Assembly (NCBI RefSeq): GCF_009760925.1 | Contig: NZ_VRLV01000005.1 | Coordinates: 372,001 to 436,000 of the forward strand | Length of the DNA stretch: 64,000 bases | Reading direction: 5' to 3' | Source: Nonomuraea typhae | GTDB lineage: Bacteria > Actinomycetota > Actinomycetes > Streptosporangiales > Streptosporangiaceae | Made by a program: the position numbers and the translations under genes | Shown here: positions 33,173 through 40,934 of the stretch, piece by piece | How the letters are laid out: each line of letters starts with the position of its first letter | Position numbering within the stretch: the first letter of the stretch is position 1 | The notes under the pieces: model-generated | The model's input: only the letters and a program-made list of their open reading frames with translations | Databases searched by the model: none | Told to the model about the DNA's origin: nothing

Positions 33173-33784
33173 TCACTCGGACAGGTGACCCCGGGCCACC
33201 GAGAGTTCGACCAGCTCCAGCGCATAGGCGCCGAGCGAGGGCGAGCCTTCCTCGATGATCCGCACCTTCTCCCGCACCTGCGCGGCCTTCACCTTGAACA
33301 GCCCCCACGTGCCACCCTCGGTGTGGTGGTTGGCCAGGATCGGGGCGAACCGGTCGAGTGCCTTGGCGAACCTCGACTCCACCGTCTGCCTGGCCTCGAA
33401 CTCCTCCCACAACGCCCGCATCTCCGCCCCCTGCTCGGCGGGCAGCAGGGCGAAGATCCGGTCGGCGGCGGCCCGCTCGGCGTCGGCCTGGGCCGCCACC
33501 GCCGCGGCGTCGTAGATGAAGGTGTCACCCGCGTCGATCTCGACCAGGTCGTGCACGAGCAGCATCGCGACCACGCGCTGGATGTCGGTGCCCGCCGGGG
33601 CGTGCTCACCCAAGATCATCGCAAGTAGCCCGACATACCAGGAGTGCTCAGCGTCGTTCTCCCGCCGCGAGCCATCCATCAGATGGTTGCGGCGGATCAC
33701 CCGCTTCAATTTGTCGATCTCGATGGCGAAGGCGATCTGGGCGTTCAGGCGGTCCTCTTCTGGCGCGATAGTCACGCGCGACAC
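33173..33784 (-). CDS. HD-domain phosphohydrolase (YfbR-like)
   Basis: This 203-residue all-helical protein carries the metal ligands of the HD superfamily: His34 in RRNHLMDG, His47 in NDAEHSWYV, His78-Asp79 in LLVHDLVEIDAGDT and a later Asp. RRENDAEHSWYV is typical of the YfbR/HDDC2-type 5'-deoxynucleotidases that dephosphorylate deoxynucleoside monophosphates. Start GTG 33784 is one base beyond the stop of the upstream molybdopterin gene, so translation is coupled. Confidence 0.85.
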   Translation of the reverse strand: MSRVTIAPEEDRLNAQIAFAIEIDKLKRVIRRNHLMDGSRRENDAEHSWYVGLLAMILGEHAPAGTDIQRVVAMLLVHDLVEIDAGDTFIYDAAAVAAQADAERAAADRIFALLPAEQGAEMRALWEEFEARQTVESRFAKALDRFAPILANHHTEGGTWGLFKVKAAQVREKVRIIEEGSPSLGAYALELVELSVARGHLSE

Positions 33785-33785
33785 C

Positions 33786-35972
33786 CTAATGTGCGGTGAT
33801 CACACCGGTTGGCAAAATCATGACCGGAACCCCGTTGAACACTGCGTTTCCTGATGGCAAATCCACGGTGGACTCGTCCGTGAGCACGTTCGCGCTGACC
33901 CCCGCGTGCTCGGCCGCGACGCGCTGCACGCTGCCGGAATGCCCCCAGCCGTGGGGCAGGCTGACGACGCCGGGCATGATCGTGTCGGTCGGCTCCAGCG
34001 GCACCGTCAGCTCGCCGGTGGCCGATCTGACCCGGGCGTGGCCGTCCAGCCCGAGCCGGTCCACATCCGCCGGGTTGATCTGCAGCGTGCACTGGTTGCT
34101 CCCGCCCACCAGCGGGGCGACGTTGTGCATCCAGCTGTTGTTCGAGCGCAGCTGCCGTCGCCCGATCAGCACGAACGCCGGCTGCTCGGCGTCCAGCCCC
34201 TCGCGCAGCCGATGCACGTCCTCGATGAGCTGCGGCGGCGCCAGCTCCACCCTGCCCGAGGCGGTCGTCAGCAGCTCGGGCAGCCGCGGCCGCAGCGGCC
34301 CGAGGTCCAGGCCGTGCGGATGCTCCAGCAGCTTGCGCAGCGACAACTCGCCCCGCCCCGACCACTCGCCGTAGGGGCCGAGCCGCAACATCATGTCCAG
34401 CCGCCGCTCGGCGCCGCTCTCGCCGTCCAGCAGCGCCGCCAGCTCGTCGGCGTCCCGCCCCTCGACGCCGGAGCCCGGCGTCTGCACCGCGCCGGCCAGC
34501 GTCTGCCCGATGACGAACGCGTCCAGGTCGCCGTCCAGCCCCGAGGCGATCACCGCCAGCCGGGCCAGGATCATGCCCTCGGACGGCCGGTCGGCCAGCG
34601 GCAGCAACGGCCGCGAATACCGCGTGTAGTTCCGTACGGCCAGCCCCAGCAGCGCGAAGTCGTAGTGCCCGGTCTGCAGCACCCGAGGCGGCGGCAGGAT
34701 CACCCGCGCGTGCTTCGTCGTCTCGTTGAGATACGGATCGACGCTGACCATGAACCCCAGATCGGGAAGGGCCCGATCCAGCCGCGCCCCGTTCGGCGAC
34801 GACAGCACCGGGTTGCCGGCCACCGTCACCAGGCACCGGATCTGCCCCTGCCCCGGAACCTCGATCTCGTCGGCGAGCGTCGCCACGGGCAGCTCGCCGT
34901 TGGCCTCCGGCAGCCCTCTGACGCGGCTGTGCCACCTGCCCGTCCGGTACGGCTTGCGCCGCCGCCCGCCCTCGGTCGCGGGCATCGGGAACATGGCGCC
35001 GCCCGGCCGGTCCAGGTTGCCGGTCAGCACGTTGACGACGTCCACCAGCCACTGGGCCAGCGTGCCGAACTCGGCCGTGCAGGTGCCGATGCGCGCGTAG
35101 ACCGCCGCCGTGGGGGCTCCGGCCAGCTCGCGGGCCAGCCGTACGATCACCTCGGCGGGCACGCCCGTGCGGCGGGCCACCACGTCGGGGGCGAAGTGCT
35201 TGGCCGCCTCGGTGAGCTCGGCCAGCCCGTTGACCTCCAGCCGCACGTCGGTGAGCTCTTCGGCCAGGAGCGTGTGCACGATCCCGAACAGCAGGTAGGC
35301 GTCGGTGCCGGGGCGGATGAAGACGTGCTCGTCGGCCAGGGCGGCGGTCCTGGTCCGGCGCGGGTCCACGACGACCAGGCGGCCGCCGCGCCCGCGCAGC
35401 GCCTTGAGGCGGCCGGGGAAGTCGGGGGCGGTGCAGAGCGAGCCGTTGGAGTCGAGGGGGTTGGCGCCCAGCATGAGCAGGTAGTCGGTGCGGTCGAGGT
35501 CGGGCACGGGGATGGTGAGCGGGTGGCCGAACATCAGGCCGCTGGAGACGTGCTTGGGCATCTGGTCGGCGGTGCTGGCGGAGAAGACGTTGCGGGTGCC
35601 GAGCGAGCGGATCAGCGGGCCGGCGTAGAGTGCGCCGGCCATCGTGTGGGCGTTGGGATTGCCCAGGTAGACGGCGAAGGACTCGCGGCCGTGCTCCTCG
35701 GTGACGCGCTCGAAGCCCGCTTTCACCGCGGCGAACGCCTCGTCCCAGCCGACCTCCCGCCACAGGTCGCCCTCGCGCACCAGGGGTCTGGTCAGGCGGT
35801 CGGGGTCCTCGTCCAGCTTGCCGAGGCTGGCGCCCTTCGGGCAGATGAAGCCTCTGCTGAACGGGTCGTCCTTGTCGCCGCGCACGCCGGTGACGTGACC
35901 GCCGTCGTCGAGGGTGAGGGTCAGGCCGCAGACGGCCTCGCAGAGCGGGCAGGTACGGTGCACGATCGCCAT
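33786..35972 (-). CDS. Molybdopterin-dependent oxidoreductase (formate dehydrogenase/nitrate reductase family)
   Basis: This is a 728-residue enzyme. The N-terminal [4Fe-4S] ligand set Cys8-x2-Cys11-x3-Cys15...Cys44 (RTCPLCEAVCGL, FICPKGASLG) is followed by the molybdopterin domains (YLGNPNAHTMAGAL, LMLGANPLDSNGS, VVDPRRT) and a C-terminal dinucleotide-binding domain (VRSATGELTVPLEPTDTIMPGVVSLPHGWGH). The usual Cys/Sec/Ser ligand for the metal is not obvious; SADQMPKHVSS may be the equivalent site. No twin-Arg signal is present, so it is cytoplasmic. The electron acceptor may be the Rieske protein encoded downstream. The substrate is unknown. Confidence 0.88.
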   Translation of the reverse strand: MAIVHRTCPLCEAVCGLTLTLDDGGHVTGVRGDKDDPFSRGFICPKGASLGKLDEDPDRLTRPLVREGDLWREVGWDEAFAAVKAGFERVTEEHGRESFAVYLGNPNAHTMAGALYAGPLIRSLGTRNVFSASTADQMPKHVSSGLMFGHPLTIPVPDLDRTDYLLMLGANPLDSNGSLCTAPDFPGRLKALRGRGGRLVVVDPRRTRTAALADEHVFIRPGTDAYLLFGIVHTLLAEELTDVRLEVNGLAELTEAAKHFAPDVVARRTGVPAEVIVRLARELAGAPTAAVYARIGTCTAEFGTLAQWLVDVVNVLTGNLDRPGGAMFPMPATEGGRRRKPYRTGRWHSRVRGLPEANGELPVATLADEIEVPGQGQIRCLVTVAGNPVLSSPNGARLDRALPDLGFMVSVDPYLNETTKHARVILPPPRVLQTGHYDFALLGLAVRNYTRYSRPLLPLADRPSEGMILARLAVIASGLDGDLDAFVIGQTLAGAVQTPGSGVEGRDADELAALLDGESGAERRLDMMLRLGPYGEWSGRGELSLRKLLEHPHGLDLGPLRPRLPELLTTASGRVELAPPQLIEDVHRLREGLDAEQPAFVLIGRRQLRSNNSWMHNVAPLVGGSNQCTLQINPADVDRLGLDGHARVRSATGELTVPLEPTDTIMPGVVSLPHGWGHSGSVQRVAAEHAGVSANVLTDESTVDLPSGNAVFNGVPVMILPTGVITAH

Positions 35973-36063
35973 GGGAACTCCTGGGTTCGCTATCTAGACT
36001 CATCTTCCAGGGGTAGCCCGTTCACGTGAAGACCCAGTCCGGAATCCGTGCCCGGGAACGGGG

Positions 36064-36095
36064 AAGCCCCGGAGCCCCCGCGGTCTCCGGGGCTT
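36064..36095 (-). terminator. Hairpin terminator after the transfer-type genes
   Basis: AAGCCCCGGAG (36064-36074) pairs perfectly with CTCCGGGGCTT (36085-36095) around a 10-base loop. It lies just past the stop of the 36107-36757 gene on the minus strand and insulates the molybdopterin gene. Confidence 0.82.
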
Positions 36096-36106
36096 GCTTC
36101 AAGGAG

Positions 36107-36757
36107 TCAGCCCAGTTGCGGGACGAGGATCTGCCGGGGAAGATCAGGCGGCTCCTCGGCATCGGGTCTGACGGTGATCCAGGCTCGGCGGCCGTAGAGG
36201 CGGTCGAGCCCCGGGGAGGCGGCGCCCGGCGCGGCGTCGCGGCGGACCGTCTCCACGATGAGCAGGCTGGCCCACTTGCGGTGCCGGTGGACCTTCACGC
36301 TCCTGGCCCAGCAGGCTGCGGCGATCTCTTCCGCGTATGCCTCGAACTCCTCCGCGCAGATGCCCGCCCTGGTCATGATGAGCGCCTTCTCGCCGGTGGT
36401 GGTCGGCGTGATCCACAGAACCAGGGGGATGCGGCCGGCCCTGGTGTGCATGGTGGTCTCCAGGCAGGTCCGCTGCAGGCGGTGCCGGGTGACCAGGCAC
36501 CACATGTGGCCGACGAACCAGCCGCGCCCGTAGCGGGTGGCGGCCGGGACGGTCATCGCGGTGCTCAGCATGATGAACGGCAACCATGCGCCTTCCCGCA
36601 CCGCGGCCAGCACCGCCAGGACGAACAGCGCGAAGACGGCGATCAGCAGGAGTTCGGTGCGCACCCGCCACAGGCCGGTGAGCACTCCCTGGCGTCCCGG
36701 GGCGGGGAGGTCCTCGTAGCCGGGGTAGATCTGGTTGCGCGGGTTCCTCGGCGACAT
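36107..36757 (-). CDS. Membrane protein of actinomycete integrative-element transfer modules
   Basis: The product has 216 residues with two hydrophobic helices (LLLIAVFALFVLAVLAAV near 35-52 and a second near 58-75). A soluble part follows with HRLQRTCLETTMHTRAGRIP, ITPTTTGEKALIMTRAGICAEEFEAYAEEIAAACWARSVKV and WASLLIVETVRRD. This pattern is what I remember from the N-terminal region of TraB/FtsK-like proteins, or the gene just before them, in Streptomyces and Nonomuraea integrative conjugative elements. No FtsK-type ATPase follows; the next genes are chromosomal. Its ATG directly abuts the preceding stop (TAG-ATG). Confidence 0.68.
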   Translation of the reverse strand: MSPRNPRNQIYPGYEDLPAPGRQGVLTGLWRVRTELLLIAVFALFVLAVLAAVREGAWLPFIMLSTAMTVPAATRYGRGWFVGHMWCLVTRHRLQRTCLETTMHTRAGRIPLVLWITPTTTGEKALIMTRAGICAEEFEAYAEEIAAACWARSVKVHRHRKWASLLIVETVRRDAAPGAASPGLDRLYGRRAWITVRPDAEEPPDLPRQILVPQLG

Positions 36758-36973
36758 CTAGGACACCTCCTCCGGGACGCGGGTGCCGATCTTGAGCTGG
36801 TCGAAGCGCGGGTCGCGGTAACGGCGTGCGCCGAAACCGGTTCTGGTCACGGTCCAGCCGCGCCGGTGGGCGAACTCGTCTGGCTCCATGCAGATTTCCC
36901 GGTCCGCTCGCACGATGAGTTCCTGGATCCAGGACTTGATTCGGCTTGGCCTCTTGGTACCTTGTGAGTACAT
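36758..36973 (-). CDS. Small basic protein of the element remnant, 71 residues
   Basis: The frame from ATG 36973, behind AAGGGG six bases upstream, encodes a basic protein (RPSRIKSWIQELIVRADREI, then EFAHRRGWTVTRTGFGARRYRDPRF). No known domain is recognised; the size and place immediately before a membrane transfer protein fit the small proteins that precede traB-like genes in actinomycete elements. The stop is directly followed by the start of the membrane protein gene, so the two are co-expressed. The open frame extends to 37222 but the extra part has no coding character. Confidence 0.66.
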   Translation of the reverse strand: MYSQGTKRPSRIKSWIQELIVRADREICMEPDEFAHRRGWTVTRTGFGARRYRDPRFDQLKIGTRVPEEVS

Positions 36974-37386
36974 AGAAGACCCCTTTCGCGGCATTACTCG
37001 AGGTGGCTTCTTGTGCCGGGCCGCTGGCTGGCGCAGGTCGTCGCAGGGTGGCAGCCCTGGATGCGGCGGCGTGGTGGTCAGCCACGGTCCGGCATTTCTG
37101 TGCTCGAACGAGCTTCTTCGCGGCGCTACTTGCGTAGGTAGTCCTTCCGGCAATCGGCCTCCCTGGGGTGGATCCACATATCCGGGACGGCGACGCTGCC
37201 GGTGAAGCGGCCGCGGCCGCACGGTTTCAGCGGGAGATGTGGGGCGTGAGGCCGTATGTCCATCTCGGCCCCCTCTGCACCTCGCTATCTCCTCCTGGCC
37301 CGATCGTCCTCCCGGGTTGTTCCTGCTGCAATACTCCGAGCAAGAGAAGATTTACATTTCTTCGCATCTTGCCGTCTTGCTTGCTG

Positions 37387-37397
37387 TGCAACTTGCA
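37387..37397. promoter_or_regulatory. Palindromic operator, copy 1
   Basis: TGCAACTTGCA is a perfect 5-bp dyad with one central base. The same dyad with the opposite central base occurs at 37508, 121 bases further on. Confidence 0.6.
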
Positions 37398-37507
37398 TCA
37401 GAACTGTCAGGGGGTGCTATGTGGACTCCACCGTCTACGGGTGAAGACGTCTTGCCTCCACCGTCCACCCGTGGAACTCTTTAGGCAAGCCCAAGTGGCA
37501 CTGCCCG

Positions 37508-37527
37508 TGCAAGTTGCAGTGTAAGAT
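37508..37527 (+). promoter_or_regulatory. Palindromic operator, copy 2, with -10 box of the XRE gene
   Basis: TGCAAGTTGCA (37508-37518) is followed four bases later by TAAGAT (37522-37527), a good -10 box. The dyad thus lies in the spacer of the putative promoter, a classic place for repression. The XRE gene starts about 78 bases downstream, giving a short leader with GAGGAG. Confidence 0.6.
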
Positions 37528-37605
37528 TGGGTGAACGGCCCAGAAACTCGGGCTCCAAACGGTCCTCGACCGCTACACCTTCATTCCCGATGAGGAGAGT
37601 GGACG

Positions 37606-38466
37606 GTGCCATCAGAGCAGGGCAGCCCGACTGTCCGCAGGCTCAGGCTAGGCCAGGAGCTGCGTCACCTTCGTGAGCGCCGGAAGCTGACGGGGGCGAA
37701 GACGGCCGAGAGCCTTGGCTGGTCGGCCTCAAAGGTGAGCAGGATCGAATCCTCCAAGACCATGCCGAGCGCCGACGACATCGAGGCGATGGCCCAGTTG
37801 TTCAAGGTCGACGCCGAGAAACGCGCAGAGCTTCTGGGGCTGTTGAGGGATGCCGATCAGCGTGGCTGGTGGGAGGATTACGAGGACGCACTGCCCTCGG
37901 AATACACGACATTCCTGGGGCTGGAAGCAGAGGCCACGGCTCATCGCGGCTGGGAACCCCAGCTGGTGCCGGGCCTGCTGCAGACCGAGGACTACGCCAG
38001 GGAGGTCATCCTGGCCACCCGCGGCATCGCGCGGATCACGCACAGCGGTGTCCGCAGCCGGGTCGAGGCCCGACTCGACCGGCAGCAGCGTGTCCTGCAC
38101 CGGACCAACCCGGCGTTGCTCGCCGTGGTCCTGGACGAATCGGTGCTGACGCGGCGCTTCGGCGAGCCCTCGGTGATGCGTGAGCAGCTCGGACACCTCC
38201 TGGAGATGTCTTTGCTCCCGCACGTGAGCGTCCAGGTGTTGCCTTTGGATGGCGAGCATCCCGTCAACACCGGTGCCTTCGTCCATCTCAAGTTCGTGGA
38301 TCTCGATGATGCTGTTTACTTGGAGTCGCTCTACGGGGCTCGCTTCGTAGAGGCACTGGATGTGGTGGCCGACTACGAACGGGCATTCGAGCATCTTCGT
38401 GCCACGGCACTGTCCGAGGACGAATCTCGGGTACTCATCCAACGCAAGATCATGCAGTGGCGCTGA
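37606..38466 (+). CDS. XRE-family regulator with DUF5753 domain
   Basis: The 286-residue protein has an N-terminal helix-turn-helix (LGQELRHLRERRKLTGAKTAESLGWSASKVSRIESSKTMPS, residues 15-55) and a large C-terminal DUF5753 domain (EAEATAHRGWEPQLVPGLLQTEDYAR, RLDRQQRVLHR, VLDESVLTRRFG, SVQVLPLDGEHP). This is the standard actinomycete regulator paired with a DUF397 partner; such pairs affect development and secondary metabolism. GTG 37606 has GAGGAG at about 37592. It may repress through the two upstream dyads. GC is lower than the chromosome average. Confidence 0.9.
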   Translation: MPSEQGSPTVRRLRLGQELRHLRERRKLTGAKTAESLGWSASKVSRIESSKTMPSADDIEAMAQLFKVDAEKRAELLGLLRDADQRGWWEDYEDALPSEYTTFLGLEAEATAHRGWEPQLVPGLLQTEDYAREVILATRGIARITHSGVRSRVEARLDRQQRVLHRTNPALLAVVLDESVLTRRFGEPSVMREQLGHLLEMSLLPHVSVQVLPLDGEHPVNTGAFVHLKFVDLDDAVYLESLYGARFVEALDVVADYERAFEHLRATALSEDESRVLIQRKIMQWR

Positions 38467-38476
38467 GCCGCTGACG

Positions 38477-38509
38477 GCGCAATCAACACCAATGGGGCTG
38501 TTGATGCGC
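38477..38509 (+). terminator. Hairpin between regulator and DUF397 genes
   Basis: GCGCAATCAACA (38477-38488) pairs with TGTTGATGCGC (38499-38509) except for one bulged A, around a 10-base loop, followed by an AT-rich stretch. It could partly terminate transcription between the two genes and so reduce the level of the DUF397 product. Confidence 0.65.
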
Positions 38510-38532
38510 TATTTACGATAAGGATCAACCTA

Positions 38533-38748
38533 ATGAACGTCACGCCCGCTTGGAGGAAGAGCCGTTTCTGCAACGGCAATTCCGCGTGTGTTGAATTTGC
38601 TCACCTCGCCGACGGCAACGTCGCCTTGAGGGACAGCAAGGAGCAGGACGGCCCGGTGCTCGTCTTCACTCCCGAGGAGTGGGACGCTTTCACCCAGGGC
38701 GTCCGCGCTGGTGAATTCGACCTCGCCGCGCTTTCCGTCGGCGCATAG
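38533..38748 (+). CDS. DUF397 partner protein
   Basis: This 71-residue protein is of the DUF397 family: WRKSRFCNGNSACVEFAHLADGNVALRDSKEQDGPVLVFTPEEWDAF. All blocks of the family (W-x-K-S-x-x-S/C, C-V-E, V-A-x-R-D-S-K, P-x-L-x-F-T-x-x-E-W) are present. DUF397 proteins act with the adjacent XRE regulator, in an antitoxin-like or co-regulator role. Start ATG 38533 with AAGGAT ten bases upstream. Confidence 0.9.
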   Translation: MNVTPAWRKSRFCNGNSACVEFAHLADGNVALRDSKEQDGPVLVFTPEEWDAFTQGVRAGEFDLAALSVGA

Positions 38749-39215
38749 ATCAGAGCGGCCCGTGCATGTTGCTGACACAACCGCAGGACCGCTCCGACGA
38801 GAGGCTCTGACCGGCCTCTTGGCTGTCTCACACCAGCCCGGCGCGAAGACGAGGACCATCATGGCACAAGCAAGGTCATCTCTGGCATAGCTGATCACGC
38901 TCCCGCCATGGCCGAACCTGTTGACGATCTTCTGAACCCCGGAACGCCGCCACCATGCCCGCGCCCCTGGTGGCCGGCGAGGCCCCTCTGTGGTTCAGCC
39001 CCTAATCGTGGCGTTGCCACCCCACTACACGCGGTCGCGTGCCGCGTGACGATCGCGGGCCTTGAGATGACATCTGCGCACTGTTTGGCACCACCGGCCG
39101 ACTCCACCGGCCCACCTCGCCGGGTGGCGACGGGCATCAGCCACGCCACCCGGTCGGCCGACCCGCATCGCCGGCCCCCGGCCGCCCCGCGCCGCCGCCC
39201 CGGCGGCGCCGACGC
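38749..39215. other. Non-coding stretch of 467 bp
   Basis: No gene can be supported. Two short frames exist (for example one starting MAEPVDDLLNP at 38908), but neither has a ribosome site or consistent third-position bias. Composition changes from about 58% GC to over 70% around 39090, so the right boundary of the acquired segment is probably near there. I did not find an attachment-site repeat. Confidence 0.45.
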
Positions 39216-39746
39216 TCAGGAGACCAGCGCGTCCAGCTCGTCCTCGGGCAGGCCGAGGTCGACGCGGATGCGGTAACGCGTGCGCAGCAGGGCCACGTGC
39301 TCCGGGTCGTCCTCGTCGCACGCGAGCACCGCCTGGGTGGCCCACTCCAGGCCCGCCCGCAGATCCCCGTAGGCGACCAGGGTCTCGGCGATGTTGTGCG
39401 CGGTGGCCGGCTGGAGGCCGGGGTCGGCGCGCAGCGCCTCGATGACCTTGCGCGCCTCGTCGGGGCGATCCAGCTCGAACAGGGTGTCGGCGATGCCGGC
39501 ACGGGGGTCGATGCTGGCCTCTCCGCCGTCCTCCAGCGCGCGCTGGAAACACTCCATGGCCCTCGCGGGCTGACCGGCGGCCCGCCACTCCTCGGCGGCC
39601 AGAACCAGGATGGACGCTCGGGAGACGTCGCCCGCCGAGTAGGCGAGGGCGAGGTCGTCGAGCTGCCTGGCCAGCGAGCTGTGGTCGTCTGCCAGGAGGG
39701 CCCGCTCAAGCAGGCGATCAAGGTGCTCACGGGTCACATACGCCAC
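39216..39746 (-). CDS. Tetratricopeptide-repeat protein
   Basis: This soluble helical protein of about 176 residues has TPR-like helix pairs: SLARQLDDLALAYSAGDVSRASILVLAAEEWRAAGQPARAMECFQRALEDGG and AGIADTLFELDRPDEARKVIEALR, with the small-Ala-Pro spacing of TPRs. Such proteins mediate protein contacts. GTG 39746 (or GTG 39737) is chosen because the first 78 codons of the open frame have no coding character. It is divergent from the small membrane protein gene. Confidence 0.78.
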   Translation of the reverse strand: MAYVTREHLDRLLERALLADDHSSLARQLDDLALAYSAGDVSRASILVLAAEEWRAAGQPARAMECFQRALEDGGEASIDPRAGIADTLFELDRPDEARKVIEALRADPGLQPATAHNIAETLVAYGDLRAGLEWATQAVLACDEDDPEHVALLRTRYRIRVDLGLPEDELDALVS

Positions 39747-39909
39747 ATGGCCGAGACTACCGAGCCACCAGGTGTCTTTGCTGGGCAATGCACAGGGCGA
39801 GACACGCACAGATTCGGTAACACCTTGTGCAAGTCTGCTTACATTCAGCGTGTTCTCCCAGGCGGTAGGGCATATACGCGTCGCGCGAACCGCGACGGAG
39901 GGGGCTGTG

Positions 39910-40233
39910 ATGGGCGTGTCCAAGCAGGTGACCTTCTCACTGGCCTGTGCCGTGGCGCTGTCCGCGGTGATCCCCGGCATCGCCGGTTACCTGTCCGCGC
40001 GCATCGAGTCGATCGAGGCGGCCGAGCGCAAACTGCACGCCCAGGAGCTCCGGCTGAACGCCAGGCTCGCCCGCGAGACCAGACAGGTGGCCTACCCGGC
40101 GCCGTGCGAGGGCAAGACCGTCCGCCCCGCGCGCGAGCTGCCGCCCGCGGCGTTCGTGCCGGCGCCGGAGTACAAACCCGATAAGGGCGAGCGGCCGCCG
40201 GTGGTGCCGCCGCCCGCCTGGCTGCGGAGGTGA
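39910..40233 (+). CDS. Small membrane-anchored hypothetical protein, 107 residues
   Basis: An N-terminal hydrophobic segment (VTFSLACAVALSAVIPGIAGYL) anchors or exports this protein. A charged coiled-coil-like helix (IESIEAAERKLHAQELRLNARLARE) and a Pro-rich tail (PPVVPPPAWLRR) follow. The family is not recognised. Start ATG 39910 has GGAGGGG at 39898-39904; GTG 39907 is adjacent. It ends one base before the convergent TetR gene. Confidence 0.68.
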   Translation: MGVSKQVTFSLACAVALSAVIPGIAGYLSARIESIEAAERKLHAQELRLNARLARETRQVAYPAPCEGKTVRPARELPPAAFVPAPEYKPDKGERPPVVPPPAWLRR

Positions 40234-40234
40234 G

Positions 40235-40912
40235 TCAGGTCTCGCCCCTGGGTGACAGGTGCTTGAGCTCGCGGGACAGATAGCCGCGGACCATCTGCTT
40301 GGCCGCCTCGATGATCTCGGGCGCACCCGAGGGGTCGCGGCGGAAGGCCAGCTTCAGCACCGCGTCTCCGGCCTCGACCGCGACGAGCACGCCGACGTCG
40401 AGCTCGTCGCTGTCGGCCAGGCCGTACTCGCTGAGCAGCAGGCCGCGCAGCCGGCCGGCGATGACGGCGTTGTTGTCGATGTCGACGTCGAGCAGGTTGA
40501 GGTCGACCGCGTCGCCGAAGTGCAGGCTCTTGAAGCCTGGAACGGTCCTGTGCATGTCGACGTACTCGTCGATGATCGCGTCGACCGCCTCCCACCAGCC
40601 TCGGTAGTCCTCCTCCATGAACCTGCGGCCCACCCGGGAGACGAACTGCTCCACGTTGCGCCGGGTCAGCTCCTGGGTGATGGCCCGCTTGTCGGGGAAG
40701 AACTGGTAGACCGAGCCGATCGCGACCCCGGCCCGCTCGGCGATGCGGGTGGTGGACAGGGCCTCGTAGCCGATCTCGTCGAGCAGGGTCGCGCACGCGT
40801 CGAGCATGCGCTCCACCCGTCGTGCACTGCGTCGCTGGGTTGGCCGGCGGCGCAGTGGCTGAGGTTGCGCGCAGCCGTCGTCTTCAATTTCGGGGGTGGA
40901 CACGAAATCCAT
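40235..40912 (-). CDS. TetR-family regulator of the ephD operon
   Basis: The protein has about 225 residues. An unusually long polar N-terminus (about 30 residues) precedes the helix-turn-helix RMLDACATLLDEIGYEALSTTRIAERAGVAIGSVYQFFPDK. The C-terminal ligand-binding half contains RRNVEQFVSRVGRRFMEEDYRG and ends SRELKHLSPRGET. ATG 40912 follows GGGGG; GTG 40903 is also possible. It lies 22 bases after the EphD-like gene on the same strand, so it is probably co-transcribed and autoregulates through the dyad at the ephD start. Confidence 0.85.
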   Translation of the reverse strand: MDFVSTPEIEDDGCAQPQPLRRRPTQRRSARRVERMLDACATLLDEIGYEALSTTRIAERAGVAIGSVYQFFPDKRAITQELTRRNVEQFVSRVGRRFMEEDYRGWWEAVDAIIDEYVDMHRTVPGFKSLHFGDAVDLNLLDVDIDNNAVIAGRLRGLLLSEYGLADSDELDVGVLVAVEAGDAVLKLAFRRDPSGAPEIIEAAKQMVRGYLSRELKHLSPRGET

Positions 40913-40934
40913 CTTCCCCCGAAGTCGGCGATCG

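Larger units (their letters stand above)
36974..37605. other. Lower-GC regulatory region between divergent element genes
   Basis: No gene is supported here. Base composition drops to about 57% GC at 37300-37560, with two copies of an 11-bp palindrome (37387-37397 and 37508-37518) and repeated GTC-CACC-like words (CACCGTC at about 37430 and 37460). It carries the promoter of the XRE gene and probably that of the minus-strand pair. Confidence 0.6.

Noticed and set aside
33906..36029. 707-codon plus-strand frame opposite the molybdopterin enzyme
   Set aside because: The minus strand encodes clear cofactor motifs; long antisense frames are usual at this GC content.
38908..39276. Short plus-strand frame after the DUF397 gene
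   Set aside because: No ribosome site, no third-position bias, and it runs into the antisense of the TPR gene.
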